From NCBI GenBank assembly GCA_030840805.1, contig JAVEDU010000054.1, positions 1-64,000 of the forward strand: a stretch of 64,000 nt of DNA, given 5' to 3'. This DNA comes from Actinomycetota bacterium (GTDB taxonomy: Bacteria; Actinomycetota; Actinomycetes; Mycobacteriales; HKI-0501). The position numbers and the translations under genes were made by a program. Of the stretch, positions 47,135-55,661 are shown piece after piece. Each line of letters starts with the position of its first letter. The stretch's first letter is position 1. The notes under the pieces are model-generated. The model saw only the letters and a list, made by a program, of their open reading frames with translations. It did not search any database and was not told the DNA's origin.

Positions 47135-47307
47135 CGGCGGGGGTCCGGTGCCGGTCGCCCGACGGGCACCGCGGGCCACGACCGCTGCGACGGTGGGCGC
47201 ACACCGGTGGCCCGGAGCGGCGGGGTCCGGTGCCACCCTCGCGCGGACACTGTCGGCGTTCGGATGTTGCCCGGTCGGTCCGGCGCTGCGCACGGGACAG
47301 TGGTCCC

Positions 47308-48189
47308 ATGAACGAGCGTGGCGAGCACCTCGGCATCTACCGGTCGCCCGCGGGCGCCGCTGCGGTTCGGCAGCGTCACCTGGAGCTGCTCGACGGCCGG
47401 CCGATGCCGTGCCGGCGCCTGAGCGTGCCCACCGGGAGGGGGAGACGTTCGTGGTGGCCGGCGGCCCCGAGGACGCGCCGCCCGTGGTGGTGCTGCACGG
47501 GTCCGGGTCGAACGCGGCGAGGTGGCGCGGCGAGATCGCCGGGTGGGCGCGGCACCGACGCGGCTACGCCGTCGACGTGATCGGCGAGCCCGGGCCGAGC
47601 GCACCGTCGCGCCCGCCGATGGGAACCGAGGCGTACGCGCTGTGGCTGGACGACGTGCTGCGTGCGCTCTCGCTGTCCCGGGTGGCGATGGTGAGGGAGT
47701 CGGCTGGGCGGGTGACGGGCGCTGGACTACGCGGCCCGCCGGCCGGAGCGCGTCACGCGGCTCGCGGTGCTGAACCCGGGCGGCGTCGGCCGGCAGCGGA
47801 TCGGCGTGCTGCTGAAGGCGATCCTGCTGCGGCCGCTCGGACGCCGCCGAACCCTGCTGTCGATGCTCGGCCCGGCGGCACGGGACGGCGTCCGCGACAC
47901 GGCGCCGGGCCGGTTCGCCCTGCTCGTCTCCGGGCACTTCCGGTATCGCCGGCAGCGGTTCCCCGTGTTCGACGACGCCACGCTGCGGCGGCTGACGATG
48001 CCGGTCCTGGCGATCCTGGGCGGGCGGGACGCGCTTCTCGACTCCCGGCAGACCGCGCGGCGGTTCCCGGACACGGTGCCGACCGCGAGGGTGCGGTGGG
48101 TGCCCGGTGCCGGGCACCTGCTGCCGGACCGGACCGACGCGGTCCTCGACGTCCTGACCGGCTCGACCGCGGAGTCGCGCCGTGCCTGA
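47308..48189 (+). pseudogene. Alpha/beta hydrolase, decayed by frameshifts and a stop
   Basis: A complete-length hydrolase can be reassembled from three frames. ATG at 47308 leads MNERGEHLGIYRSPAG; near 47428-47440 one missing base shifts the reading to EGETFVVAGGPEDAPPVVVL. Near 47703-47720 one extra base and a TGG-to-TGA change break it again before LDYAARRPERVTRLAVLNPG. The nucleophile elbow reads VRESAG where GESAG is expected. The C-terminal His region (VPGAGHLLPD) survives. Errors in the assembled sequence could mimic one shift, but three lesions plus an altered elbow favour true decay. Confidence 0.75.
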
Positions 48190-48262
48190 CACCCTTGCCC
48201 GGAGCGGCGTGCGCACGCTCCGGTGCGCGCCGGACCGGCCACGAACGAGGCGATCCGGTAGG

Positions 48263-49699
48263 TCAGGACTCCCGCCGGACCTCCTCGGCGGACTTGTCCG
48301 GCCGGAACCCCCGCCAGGAGGGGTGCCGCAGCCGGCCGTCCGCCGTCCACTCCGTGAACATCACCTCGCCGACCAGCTTCGGCGTCACCCAGTGCGCGTC
48401 CCGGGCGTCCGGGCGCGGCGGGTCGACCGCGAACGGGGAGGTCTTGCGTTCCAGCGGCCGCAGCGTGCGTCCCACGTCGGCGAGCGCGGCCGCGGTGAAT
48501 CCGGTGCCGACATGCCCGACGTACTCCAGCCCGTGCTCGCCGGGCATCCCCAGGAGCAGCGAGCCGATCGTGCCTGCCCGCCGGCCGTTGCCGGGCCGCC
48601 ACCCGGCGACGACGACCTCCTGGGTGCGGACGTTCTTGACCTTCCGCCAGTGCGGCGACCGGCGGCCGGGCAGGTACGCCGAGTCGGCCCGTTTCGCCAG
48701 CACTCCCTCCAGCCCGCGCTCGCGGCTGACCGCCACCATCCGCTCGCCGCCGCCGAAGGAGGCCGGGGGCACCGCCCACGCCGGCCCCTCCAGGCCCAGG
48801 CCGTCCAGCAGCTCACGGCGGTCGGTGTACGGCAACGCGGTGGTGCCGCGGCCGTCGAGGTACAGCACGTCGAACACCAGGTACACCACGGGCACCTCGT
48901 CGGCGAGTCGCCGCGCCTGGGCCGGCTTCGTCACGCCCATCCGGCGCTGGAGCAGGCCGAAGTCCGGCCGCCCGGCCTCGTCCAGCGCGACGATCTCCCC
49001 GTCGAGCACCGCGGCGACGCTGCCGAGCTGCGCGGCCAGCCCGCGCACCTCCGGGTAGGCCGCCGTCACGTCGTGGTCGTTGCGGCTCCGCAGCCGGAGC
49101 CGGCCGCCCTCGGCGTAGGCGATCGTGCGGACGCCGTCCCATTTCATCTCGTACGCCCAGTCGGCGTCCTCGGCCGCGGGCGGCAGCGTGCCGGGCGTCG
49201 CGAGCATCGGCGGCACGAGCGCCGGCATCGGTTCCCAACCGGCCGGTGCGGGGTCCCTGCGGTGGATCTCCCACCGGTCGTCGCCGGTGCGGAAGAGCAC
49301 GTACCGTCCCTCGATCCGCCCGCCGTGCAGCACGACCTCGACCTCGCGGTCGGTCCACTTCAGCGTCTCGTAGGTGCCGGTGTCCCAGATCGTCACCGTG
49401 CCGCCTCCGTACTCGCCCCGGGGGATCTCGCCCTCGAACGTGGCGTAGGAGAGCGGGTGGTCCTCGGTGTGCACGGCGAGATGGTCGGAGCCGGGATCGA
49501 GCGGGAGGCCCTTGGGGACGGCCCAGGACACCAGCACTCCGCCGCGCTCCAGCCGGAAGTCCCAGTGCAGCGCCCGGGCGTGGTGCTCCTGGACCACGAA
49601 CTCCTCGTCGCGCCCCCGCGGTGCCGGGTCCTCGGCGGGCACCGGCTCGGGGGTGCGGTCGGCATTCCGCTTCCGGCGGTACGTGTTCAGCTCACCCAT
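48263..49699 (-). CDS. ATP-dependent DNA ligase with 3'-phosphoesterase domain (LigD-like)
   Basis: A 478-residue two-domain enzyme. Residues 1-150 form the phosphoesterase domain that trims 3' ends (VQEHHARALHWDFRLE; metal ligands expected at H40 or H39, H45 and D47). The adenylyltransferase domain has the nucleophile K186 in EMKWDGVR and later motifs LDGEIVALD, LEGVLAKRADSAYLPGRRS, and an OB fold follows. No primase-polymerase domain and no Ku gene is in the window, so it would be a partial end-joining ligase. ATG at 49699 is preferred (GGAG nine bases upstream) over ATG at 49708. Confidence 0.9.
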   Translation of the reverse strand: MGELNTYRRKRNADRTPEPVPAEDPAPRGRDEEFVVQEHHARALHWDFRLERGGVLVSWAVPKGLPLDPGSDHLAVHTEDHPLSYATFEGEIPRGEYGGGTVTIWDTGTYETLKWTDREVEVVLHGGRIEGRYVLFRTGDDRWEIHRRDPAPAGWEPMPALVPPMLATPGTLPPAAEDADWAYEMKWDGVRTIAYAEGGRLRLRSRNDHDVTAAYPEVRGLAAQLGSVAAVLDGEIVALDEAGRPDFGLLQRRMGVTKPAQARRLADEVPVVYLVFDVLYLDGRGTTALPYTDRRELLDGLGLEGPAWAVPPASFGGGERMVAVSRERGLEGVLAKRADSAYLPGRRSPHWRKVKNVRTQEVVVAGWRPGNGRRAGTIGSLLLGMPGEHGLEYVGHVGTGFTAAALADVGRTLRPLERKTSPFAVDPPRPDARDAHWVTPKLVGEVMFTEWTADGRLRHPSWRGFRPDKSAEEVRRES

Positions 49700-49742
49700 C
49701 GCGCCCATTCTCCGGGTGCCGGCGGATTCCGCAGGTCAGCGT

Positions 49743-49766
49743 GTGAACCCACGCGGGCCGGGGTAG
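49743..49766 (+). promoter_or_regulatory. Sigma-B-like promoter, small acidic protein
   Basis: GTGAAC (49743-49748), 12 bases, GGGTAG (49761-49766). The hexamers and spacing are identical to the site at 55603-55626. The gene start is 28 bases downstream. Confidence 0.5.
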
Positions 49767-49793
49767 GCACGCCGAGGACGACGGGAGCGTGGG

Positions 49794-49976
49794 ATGAGCG
49801 AGCCAGCCGAGGGCGACGAGCCGGTGACGGACGCGGACCGGGCGGAGGAGCTCGCCGAGGGCGCGGGCGTGGACCCGACGCCGGAGCAGATCGCGGAGTA
49901 CCAGCGGCTGGCGCACGATCCCGCGGCGCCGTCGACCGGCGACGAGCCGCCGGAGCCGCTCGAACCCCCGGACTGA
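49794..49976 (+). CDS. Small acidic protein, unknown
   Basis: A 60-residue protein, over a quarter Asp/Glu and rich in Pro and Ala, with no hydrophobic core (DAEE-type helix at residues 12-24, Pro-rich tail). It resembles several other tiny acidic proteins later in the window, most of them near sigma-B-like promoters. It is probably a disordered stress-induced protein. ATG follows GGGAGCGTGGG. Confidence 0.6.
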   Translation: MSEPAEGDEPVTDADRAEELAEGAGVDPTPEQIAEYQRLAHDPAAPSTGDEPPEPLEPPD

Positions 49977-50012
49977 CGTGTAGAGGCGCCCCCGCCGGGG
50001 CAGGGTGGGCCC

Positions 50013-50474
50013 ATGGGAACGATCACGCGCACGGTCGCCACGACCCCGGATCGGGTCTTCGCCATCCTCGCGGACGGCTGGACGTACTCGGGCTGGGTGG
50101 TCGGCTGCAGCCACATCCGCAACGTCGATGCCGGCTTCCCGGCGCCCGGCACGAAGATCCACCACTCGGTGGGGGTCTGGCCGGCGACGGTCGAGGACAC
50201 CACCGAGGTGGTCGAGGTCGAGGACGGCAAGCGGCTCGTGCTGGAGGCCCGGGTGTGGCCGGTCGGCAAGGCCAAGGTCGCCTTCACGCTGGCGATCCAG
50301 GGCGAGGAGACGATCGTGACCATGGAGGAGGAGACCACCGGCGGCCCCGGCAAGATCCTCCAGAACCCGGTCACCGACCCGATCCTCGACAAGCGCAACG
50401 ACGAGTCGCTGTCGCGGCTGTTCGCCATGGCGATCCACCGGGGGCCCGCGCTGTACCCGGAGGCGCGGCCGTAG
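50013..50474 (+). CDS. SRPBCC-fold protein
   Basis: A 153-residue START/SRPBCC (polyketide cyclase-like) protein: TRTVATTPDRVFAILADGWTYSGW begins the fold, and the cavity strands follow (VVEVEDGKRLVLEARVWPVG, EETIVTMEEETTGG). It binds a hydrophobic ligand. In many actinobacteria such a gene adjoins a CrtI-like oxidoreductase, as here (two genes away), which suggests a shared lipid or terpenoid substrate; this is inference. Confidence 0.85.
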   Translation: MGTITRTVATTPDRVFAILADGWTYSGWVVGCSHIRNVDAGFPAPGTKIHHSVGVWPATVEDTTEVVEVEDGKRLVLEARVWPVGKAKVAFTLAIQGEETIVTMEEETTGGPGKILQNPVTDPILDKRNDESLSRLFAMAIHRGPALYPEARP

Positions 50475-50537
50475 CGACGCCATGGTGCCGGACCCCGTGG
50501 TCCGGTTGGACCGGACGCCAGCCCCCGGGGAGGCCCG

Positions 50538-51302
50538 ATGCCCGCGTTCGACCCGGCTGCCTACGGCAGCCACATCGCCGACATCTACGACGACACCGTC
50601 CTGCACCTGCCGACAGCGGAACCGGTGGCGCGGCTCGCGGAGCTGGCGGCGGGCGGGCCCGTGCTGGAGTTCGGCATCGGGACCGGGCGGCTGGCGCTGC
50701 CGCTGGCGGCGCGTGGCCTGACCGTCGCCGGGATCGACGGTTCCCCGGAGATGGTGGCCGGCCTGCGGGCCAAGCCCGGCGGGGACCTCCTCGACGTGGT
50801 GGTCGGGGACTTCTCGGCGGTCCGCGTCGAGGGCCGGTTCGCGCTGGTGGTGCTGGCCGTGAACACCGTGTTCGCCCTGCCCGACCAGGCCGCGCAGGTC
50901 CGCTGCTTCCGCAACGCCGCGGCGCACCTGCGGCCCGGTGGCCGGTTCGTCGTGGAGGCGTGGATCCCCGACCCCGGGGCGTTCCGGCACGGGACGGCGC
51001 TCCGCCCGGTACTCGTCGACGAGGACGTGGTGGTGGTCGAGGCGGCCGTGCTCCATCCGGCGGAGCAGCGGATGACCACCACCACGCTGCGGTTCACCGA
51101 GGACGGGGTGCGGCTGCTGCCCGCGAACCACCGGTACGCGTGGCCGGCGGAGCTGGACCTGATGGCGGAGCTGGCCGGCCTGGTCCGCGAGGTGCGGTGG
51201 GCGGACTGGGCCGGTACGCCCTTCGGGGACGAGAGCCGCCACCACGTCACGGTGTACCGGCGCCCCGCTCAGGAGGACGGCGACGTCGTCGGCGGCGCGT
51301 AG
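50538..51302 (+). CDS. Class I SAM-dependent methyltransferase
   Basis: A 254-residue methyltransferase. SAM motif I is VLEFGIGTGRLALPLA, the acidic residue is in AGIDGSPEM, and motif II is FALVVLAVNTVF. The substrate is not identifiable. Its end overlaps the end of the convergent CrtI-like gene by 34 bases. ATG at 50538 follows GGGGAGG. Confidence 0.88.
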   Translation: MPAFDPAAYGSHIADIYDDTVLHLPTAEPVARLAELAAGGPVLEFGIGTGRLALPLAARGLTVAGIDGSPEMVAGLRAKPGGDLLDVVVGDFSAVRVEGRFALVVLAVNTVFALPDQAAQVRCFRNAAAHLRPGGRFVVEAWIPDPGAFRHGTALRPVLVDEDVVVVEAAVLHPAEQRMTTTTLRFTEDGVRLLPANHRYAWPAELDLMAELAGLVREVRWADWAGTPFGDESRHHVTVYRRPAQEDGDVVGGA

Positions 51303-52888
51303 ATCGCGCGGTTCGCCGCGCGGATGCCCGCCGCGTAGACGCCGCCGCCGAGGCCGTCGCGCACGAGGGCCACCCGCGCCGCGTTCGCGCCGGGCCCGCC
51401 GTGCACGCCCCCTCCGGGGTGCGCCGACGCGCCCGCCAGGTACAGCCGGTCGACCGGGGTGTCCGGCCGGCCCAGCCCCGGCACCGGCCGGAACACCAGC
51501 TGCTGGTGGAGGGCGGACGTGCCGGCGTTGAGGGCACCGTCGACGAGGTTGGGGTTCTCCGCCTGGAAGTCGGGCGGCCCCTGGACGTACCGCCCGACGA
51601 TCAGGTCGCCGAACCCGGGTGCGTGCCGCTCGACCAGCGCCTCGATCCGGTCGACGTGCCGCCGGGTCGCCGCGGCGTCCTCCACCGTCCCGCGCGGTAC
51701 GTGCGTGTACGCCCACGCCGACTCGGTCCCGGCGGGAGAGCGGGACGGGTCGGCGGTCGTGAGCTGACCGAGCAGCACGAACGGGTTGGCCGGCACCGTG
51801 CCGGTCGCGAGCTCCGCGCTGTAGGCGGTCAGCCCGTCCACATCGGCATCCAGGTGGACCGTGCCGGCCCGCCGTGCCTGCTCGGCCCGCCAGGGAATCG
51901 GACCGGACAGGGCCCAGTCCACCTTCACGGTGGCGTCGTCCCACTCGAACCGGTCCAGGTCCCGGACGAACCGGCCCGGGAGGTGCTTCTCGCCGACGAG
52001 GTCGCGGAACAGCGCCGGCGCCGCCACGTCGGCCAGCACCGCGCGGCGGGCGAGCGCGATGTCGCCGCCCGCGGTCCGGATGCCCTGGGCGCGCCCGGCC
52101 CGGACGAGCACCTCGGTCACCGGCACCCCGGTCACCACCCGGCCGCCGCGCTCGGCGAGCCGGGCCACCAGCGCGTCGACGATCCGGCTCGCGCCGCCCG
52201 ACGGTACGGGGAAGCCGACGTCCTGCGCGAGCATCGCCAGCAGCCAGCCGAAGATCGCACTGCCCGCCCCGTCCGGGCCGAGGTCCGCGTGCAGCGCGTT
52301 GCCCGCCAGCAGCGCCCGAGCCCCGTCGCCGCGGAACTGCTCCTCGCCGTACCGCCGGACCGGCATCGTCGCGAACCGCGCCAGGCGCAGCCCGTCGGCC
52401 ACGCCGAGGGCACGGGCGAGCCGCACCGCCGGCAGCAGGGGCGGGAACGGCCGGAACAGCGCGTCGAGCAGCGGCTCGCGGACCTGTCGCCACAGCGCGT
52501 GGCTCTCCGACCAGGCATCGCCGTCACCCGGGGCGAACGAGTCCACCGACGCCCGCGTCTCGTCCAGGTCGCGGGACAGGACCACGCAGCGACCGTCCGG
52601 CAGGACGTGGGCCAGCACGGTGGGCGCGTGCCGCCAGCGCAGCCCGTACCGGTCGAGGCCGAGCCCGCCCAGGACCGGCGACGCCGCGCCCAGCGGGTAG
52701 AAGGCGCTGCACAGGTCGCTGAGGAACCCGGGAGCCGTCATCTCGGCCGAGCGGACCGCGCCGCCGGGGATGTCGGACTGCTCGACCACGAGGACGCTCC
52801 AGCCCGCGTCGGCGAGGATGTTCGCCGCGACGAGGCCGTTGTGCCCCGCGCCGACGACCACCGCGTCGACGCGCGCGTCGACCGTCAT
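51269..52888 (-). CDS. Phytoene desaturase-like FAD oxidoreductase (CrtI-like)
   Basis: A 539-residue flavoprotein with the FAD motif VVVGAGHNGLVAANILADAG (residues 9-28), GGxSR-like FPVPSGGASRIVDAL, and the C-terminal flavin segment LYLAGASAHPGGGVHGGPG. The sequence belongs to the group related to CrtI and pyridine nucleotide-disulfide-like amine oxidases; no phytoene synthase gene is in the window, so carotenoid synthesis is unproven. ATG overlaps the recQ stop by four bases (ATGA). Confidence 0.88.
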   Translation of the reverse strand: MTVDARVDAVVVGAGHNGLVAANILADAGWSVLVVEQSDIPGGAVRSAEMTAPGFLSDLCSAFYPLGAASPVLGGLGLDRYGLRWRHAPTVLAHVLPDGRCVVLSRDLDETRASVDSFAPGDGDAWSESHALWRQVREPLLDALFRPFPPLLPAVRLARALGVADGLRLARFATMPVRRYGEEQFRGDGARALLAGNALHADLGPDGAGSAIFGWLLAMLAQDVGFPVPSGGASRIVDALVARLAERGGRVVTGVPVTEVLVRAGRAQGIRTAGGDIALARRAVLADVAAPALFRDLVGEKHLPGRFVRDLDRFEWDDATVKVDWALSGPIPWRAEQARRAGTVHLDADVDGLTAYSAELATGTVPANPFVLLGQLTTADPSRSPAGTESAWAYTHVPRGTVEDAAATRRHVDRIEALVERHAPGFGDLIVGRYVQGPPDFQAENPNLVDGALNAGTSALHQQLVFRPVPGLGRPDTPVDRLYLAGASAHPGGGVHGGPGANAARVALVRDGLGGGVYAAGIRAANRAIYAPPTTSPSS

Positions 52889-54531
52889 GCACCTGCTCCG
52901 GTGGCCGCGCGGAGCAGCCCACGCTCGGTCACGAGCTCCAGGTCGAGGGTGCGGTAACCCCGCTCGGCGAACAGCACGACGATCCGGGCCCCCTCGTAGT
53001 GGCTCACGATCCCGCCTCCCCACTCGGTGTGCGTCACGCCGGCGCCCACCGGATACGGGCGGTCACCCGTCTCGGTGCTCGTCCCGGCGTCGCAGTTGTC
53101 GCATCGGCCGCACGGACGGGCATGTTCCTCGCCGAGCAGCTCGAGCACCACCCGGCGGCGGCAGTCCGCGGTCTCTGCATAGGCACGCACCATGTCGACC
53201 CGGGTCGTCTCGAACTCCCGCCGCCGATCCCGTTCCGCCAGTGCCGTCTCGACCAGGCGCCGCGGATCGGCCCCGCTGCCGGCGACGAGCGCGAGGCCGG
53301 CGCGCCCGCTGCGGACGGCCCCGCCGGCGGCGAGCGCGCCGACCGCCGCCGACACCCGCTGCCGGGACAAGCCGGTCTCCCGGATCAGGGCCGACCGGGA
53401 GAGCGGCTGACCGGAGAGCAGCACCCGCACGACGGTCCGGAGGTCGTCCGCGGACACCCCGCCGCCGGAGCGGAGGTAGCGGCCGAGCGCGAAGTCCTCG
53501 GACCGGAAGAACAGTGTCGCCCGGGCCGGCTCACCGTCGCGTCCCGCGCGCCCCACCTCCTGGTAGTACTCGTCCACCGAGGTGGCCGGGCCGGCGTGGA
53601 ACACCGCTCGGACGTCGGGCCGGTCCACCCCCATGCCGAAGGCGTTCGTGGCCACGACGAGGTCCGCCGCGCCGCCGAGGAAGGCGTCCTGCGTCGCGGC
53701 GCGCTCCGCTGCGCGCAGCCCCGCGTGGTAGACGAGCGCGGGTCGACCGGCCGCGTACAGCGCGTGGGCGAGGACCTCGCAGCGGCGCCGGGTCGGCGCG
53801 TACACGATCGCCGCGCCCCGCTCCGCCACGGCCGCCTCGACCAGCGCCGCGTCCCGGGCGGCCGCGGCGGCGAAGAGCTCAGCGCCGAGCCAGATGTTCG
53901 GCCGGTCCGCCTCCCGCACCACGACGGCGGGGTCGCGCAGCCCGAGCCGGTCGGTGATGTCGCGGCGTACCCGGGGCGAGGCCGTCGCCGTGAGGGCGAG
54001 GGTGCGCGGCCGGCCGAGGCGGTCGACGGCGGCGCCGATCTGCAGGTACGCCGGGCGGAAGTCGTGGCCCCACTCGCTCACGCAGTGCGCCTCGTCGACC
54101 ACCACGAGCGTGACGTCGGCCCCGGTGAGCTCCGCCAGCACGTCGTCCTTCTCCAGTTGTTCGGGCGCGAGGAGGAGGAACGCGGTCCGTCCCGCGGTGA
54201 AGTCCGCCAGCGTCCGCCGCTGCCGCGCGGCGCCGCCGGCCGAGTTCAGGGCCGCCGCCGGGTGACCGTGGGCGGTCAGGGCCGCCACCTGGTCGCGTTG
54301 CAGCGAGAGGGTCGGGGAGATCACCAGGGTCGCGCCGCCGAGCAGCGCGGCCGCGGTCTCGTAGACCGCCGTCTTCCCGGTGCCGGACGCGAGCACCGCG
54401 AGGGCGTCGCGGTCGAGCACGGCGCGGATGGCCTCCTCCTGGCCCGGCCGGAGGGTGGCGACGCCGACGGCGTCCCGGGCCACGGCCCGAATCGTTCGTG
54501 CGTCGGCGCGGGCCGTGTTCCGGGCGGGCAT
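52885..54531 (-). CDS. recQ: RecQ-family DNA helicase
   Basis: A 548-residue helicase unwinding DNA with 3'-5' polarity. Motif 0 is LRPGQEEAI, Walker A ASGTGKTAVY (K53), motif II VVDEAHCVSEWGHDFR, motif IV-VI region ATNAFGMGVDRPDV and QEVGRAGRDG. A zinc-binding segment is represented by CRRRVVLELL and CGRCDNCD. The HRDC domain is missing; the last 60 residues (VTHTEWGGGIVSHYEG) form a different beta-rich end found in actinobacterial forms. It is transcribed with the CrtI-like gene. Confidence 0.9.
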   Translation of the reverse strand: MPARNTARADARTIRAVARDAVGVATLRPGQEEAIRAVLDRDALAVLASGTGKTAVYETAAALLGGATLVISPTLSLQRDQVAALTAHGHPAAALNSAGGAARQRRTLADFTAGRTAFLLLAPEQLEKDDVLAELTGADVTLVVVDEAHCVSEWGHDFRPAYLQIGAAVDRLGRPRTLALTATASPRVRRDITDRLGLRDPAVVVREADRPNIWLGAELFAAAAARDAALVEAAVAERGAAIVYAPTRRRCEVLAHALYAAGRPALVYHAGLRAAERAATQDAFLGGAADLVVATNAFGMGVDRPDVRAVFHAGPATSVDEYYQEVGRAGRDGEPARATLFFRSEDFALGRYLRSGGGVSADDLRTVVRVLLSGQPLSRSALIRETGLSRQRVSAAVGALAAGGAVRSGRAGLALVAGSGADPRRLVETALAERDRRREFETTRVDMVRAYAETADCRRRVVLELLGEEHARPCGRCDNCDAGTSTETGDRPYPVGAGVTHTEWGGGIVSHYEGARIVVLFAERGYRTLDLELVTERGLLRAATGAGA

Positions 54532-54600
54532 CGTGGCGGCGTTCCTCTCGTCGGGGCGGTGCCGATCCCTTGCCCCGGCGTCGTACCGGCAAACGGGCCG

Positions 54601-55527
54601 TCACCGGCGCAGCGCGCGCACCGGGCTGGCGGCGGCGCGGAGCCGGCGGCCCCGGTACGGCACGCCACCGCTCAGCCGGTACCCGACGGCCAGCCAGGCG
54701 CAGACGGCCCGCTCGGCGAGCCACACCGGGGCCAGTGCGACAGCCGACGGCGGGAACGCGCGGCGCCCACCACACCGGCGCCGGCCCGCCTCCGCGACGG
54801 CCACCGCGGCGAGGGCCCCCGCGGTGACCGCCGACGGGCCCCGGCGGACCGCCCGCAGCAGGCCCGGCAACAGGGCGAGCTCGACGGCGAGGTGCACGGG
54901 CCGGGCGAACTCGTCGTAGGCCTGCCGAACGCGCTGGCCGACGAAGTGGCGCACCGCCGGGGGGCGGCGTGCGACGAGCAGGTCGAGCCGCCACCGCACC
55001 CGGCCACCGCGCGCCGTCACGGTGCGAAGCAGTTCGAGGTTCTCGAACAGGACGTCGCCGCGGTACCCGGCCGGGCCGAGTGCCGAACGGCGCACCGCCA
55101 GCGTCCCCGGCATGTCCCCGCCGGCGGCACGGTGCAGCAGGACGCGCGCGGTGTCGTACAGCGCGTGCGGCGGGCAGGGCGCGTAGTGGTTCTGCGGGAC
55201 GACGGCTGCCGCACCGTCCAGGGCGCGCGCGGCCTCGGCGAGCCCGTCGACGGTCCAGCGGACATCGTCGTCCGCGACCACGACCTTGTCGTACCGGGCG
55301 AGCGCGAGCCCGGTGACGACACCGGCAACCTTTCCGTTGAGCAAGCGCTGCCGGGGGCGCACGTGCCGGCCGAGGGTCGCCCACGCGGTGTGGTTGCGGG
55401 CGAACACGTCCTCCGGCGACCCGTCCACGATCACGAGGTCCACCGTCGGCGCCAGCGTGCGGAGATACCCGGTCAACTCCTCGTCGAGGCGCGTGGTCGC
55501 GATCGGCAAGATGTACGTGAGCTGCAT
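54601..55527 (-). CDS. Family 2 glycosyltransferase
   Basis: A 308-residue enzyme with a GT-A fold: TYILPIATT, VIVDGSPED, and the metal-binding VVVADDDVRW. The catalytic-base region is probably DVLFENLELLRTV. One or two hydrophobic helices near the C-terminus (VTAGALAAVAVAEA and VALAPVWLAERAVCAWLAVG) suggest membrane association. ATG at 55527 has GGGAGGTG upstream and is preferred to a start 45 bases earlier. Sugar and acceptor are unknown. It precedes recQ by 69 bases. Confidence 0.82.
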   Translation of the reverse strand: MQLTYILPIATTRLDEELTGYLRTLAPTVDLVIVDGSPEDVFARNHTAWATLGRHVRPRQRLLNGKVAGVVTGLALARYDKVVVADDDVRWTVDGLAEAARALDGAAAVVPQNHYAPCPPHALYDTARVLLHRAAGGDMPGTLAVRRSALGPAGYRGDVLFENLELLRTVTARGGRVRWRLDLLVARRPPAVRHFVGQRVRQAYDEFARPVHLAVELALLPGLLRAVRRGPSAVTAGALAAVAVAEAGRRRCGGRRAFPPSAVALAPVWLAERAVCAWLAVGYRLSGGVPYRGRRLRAAASPVRALRR

Positions 55528-55602
55528 GACCCACCTCCCGGCGGGCCGCGCTACCCCGGTCACGGCATCCATGCATTCGAGTGACCTGGGGCACCGACAG
55601 GT

Positions 55603-55626
55603 GTGAACGCGATCCGGACGGGGTAG
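55603..55626 (+). promoter_or_regulatory. Sigma-B-like promoter, iron-containing redox gene
   Basis: GTGAAC (55603-55608), 12 bases, GGGTAG (55621-55626), 36 bases before the gene start. Identical hexamers and spacing occur at 49743. Confidence 0.55.
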
Positions 55627-55661
55627 CGAGCGACAAGATCAAAAAGGAATGAGGTCCCCCC

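Noticed and set aside
55551-55574. Sigma-B-like GGGTAG upstream of the glycosyltransferase on the minus strand
   Set aside because: The -35 position reads GCATGG, unlike the GTnnnn boxes of the other sites.
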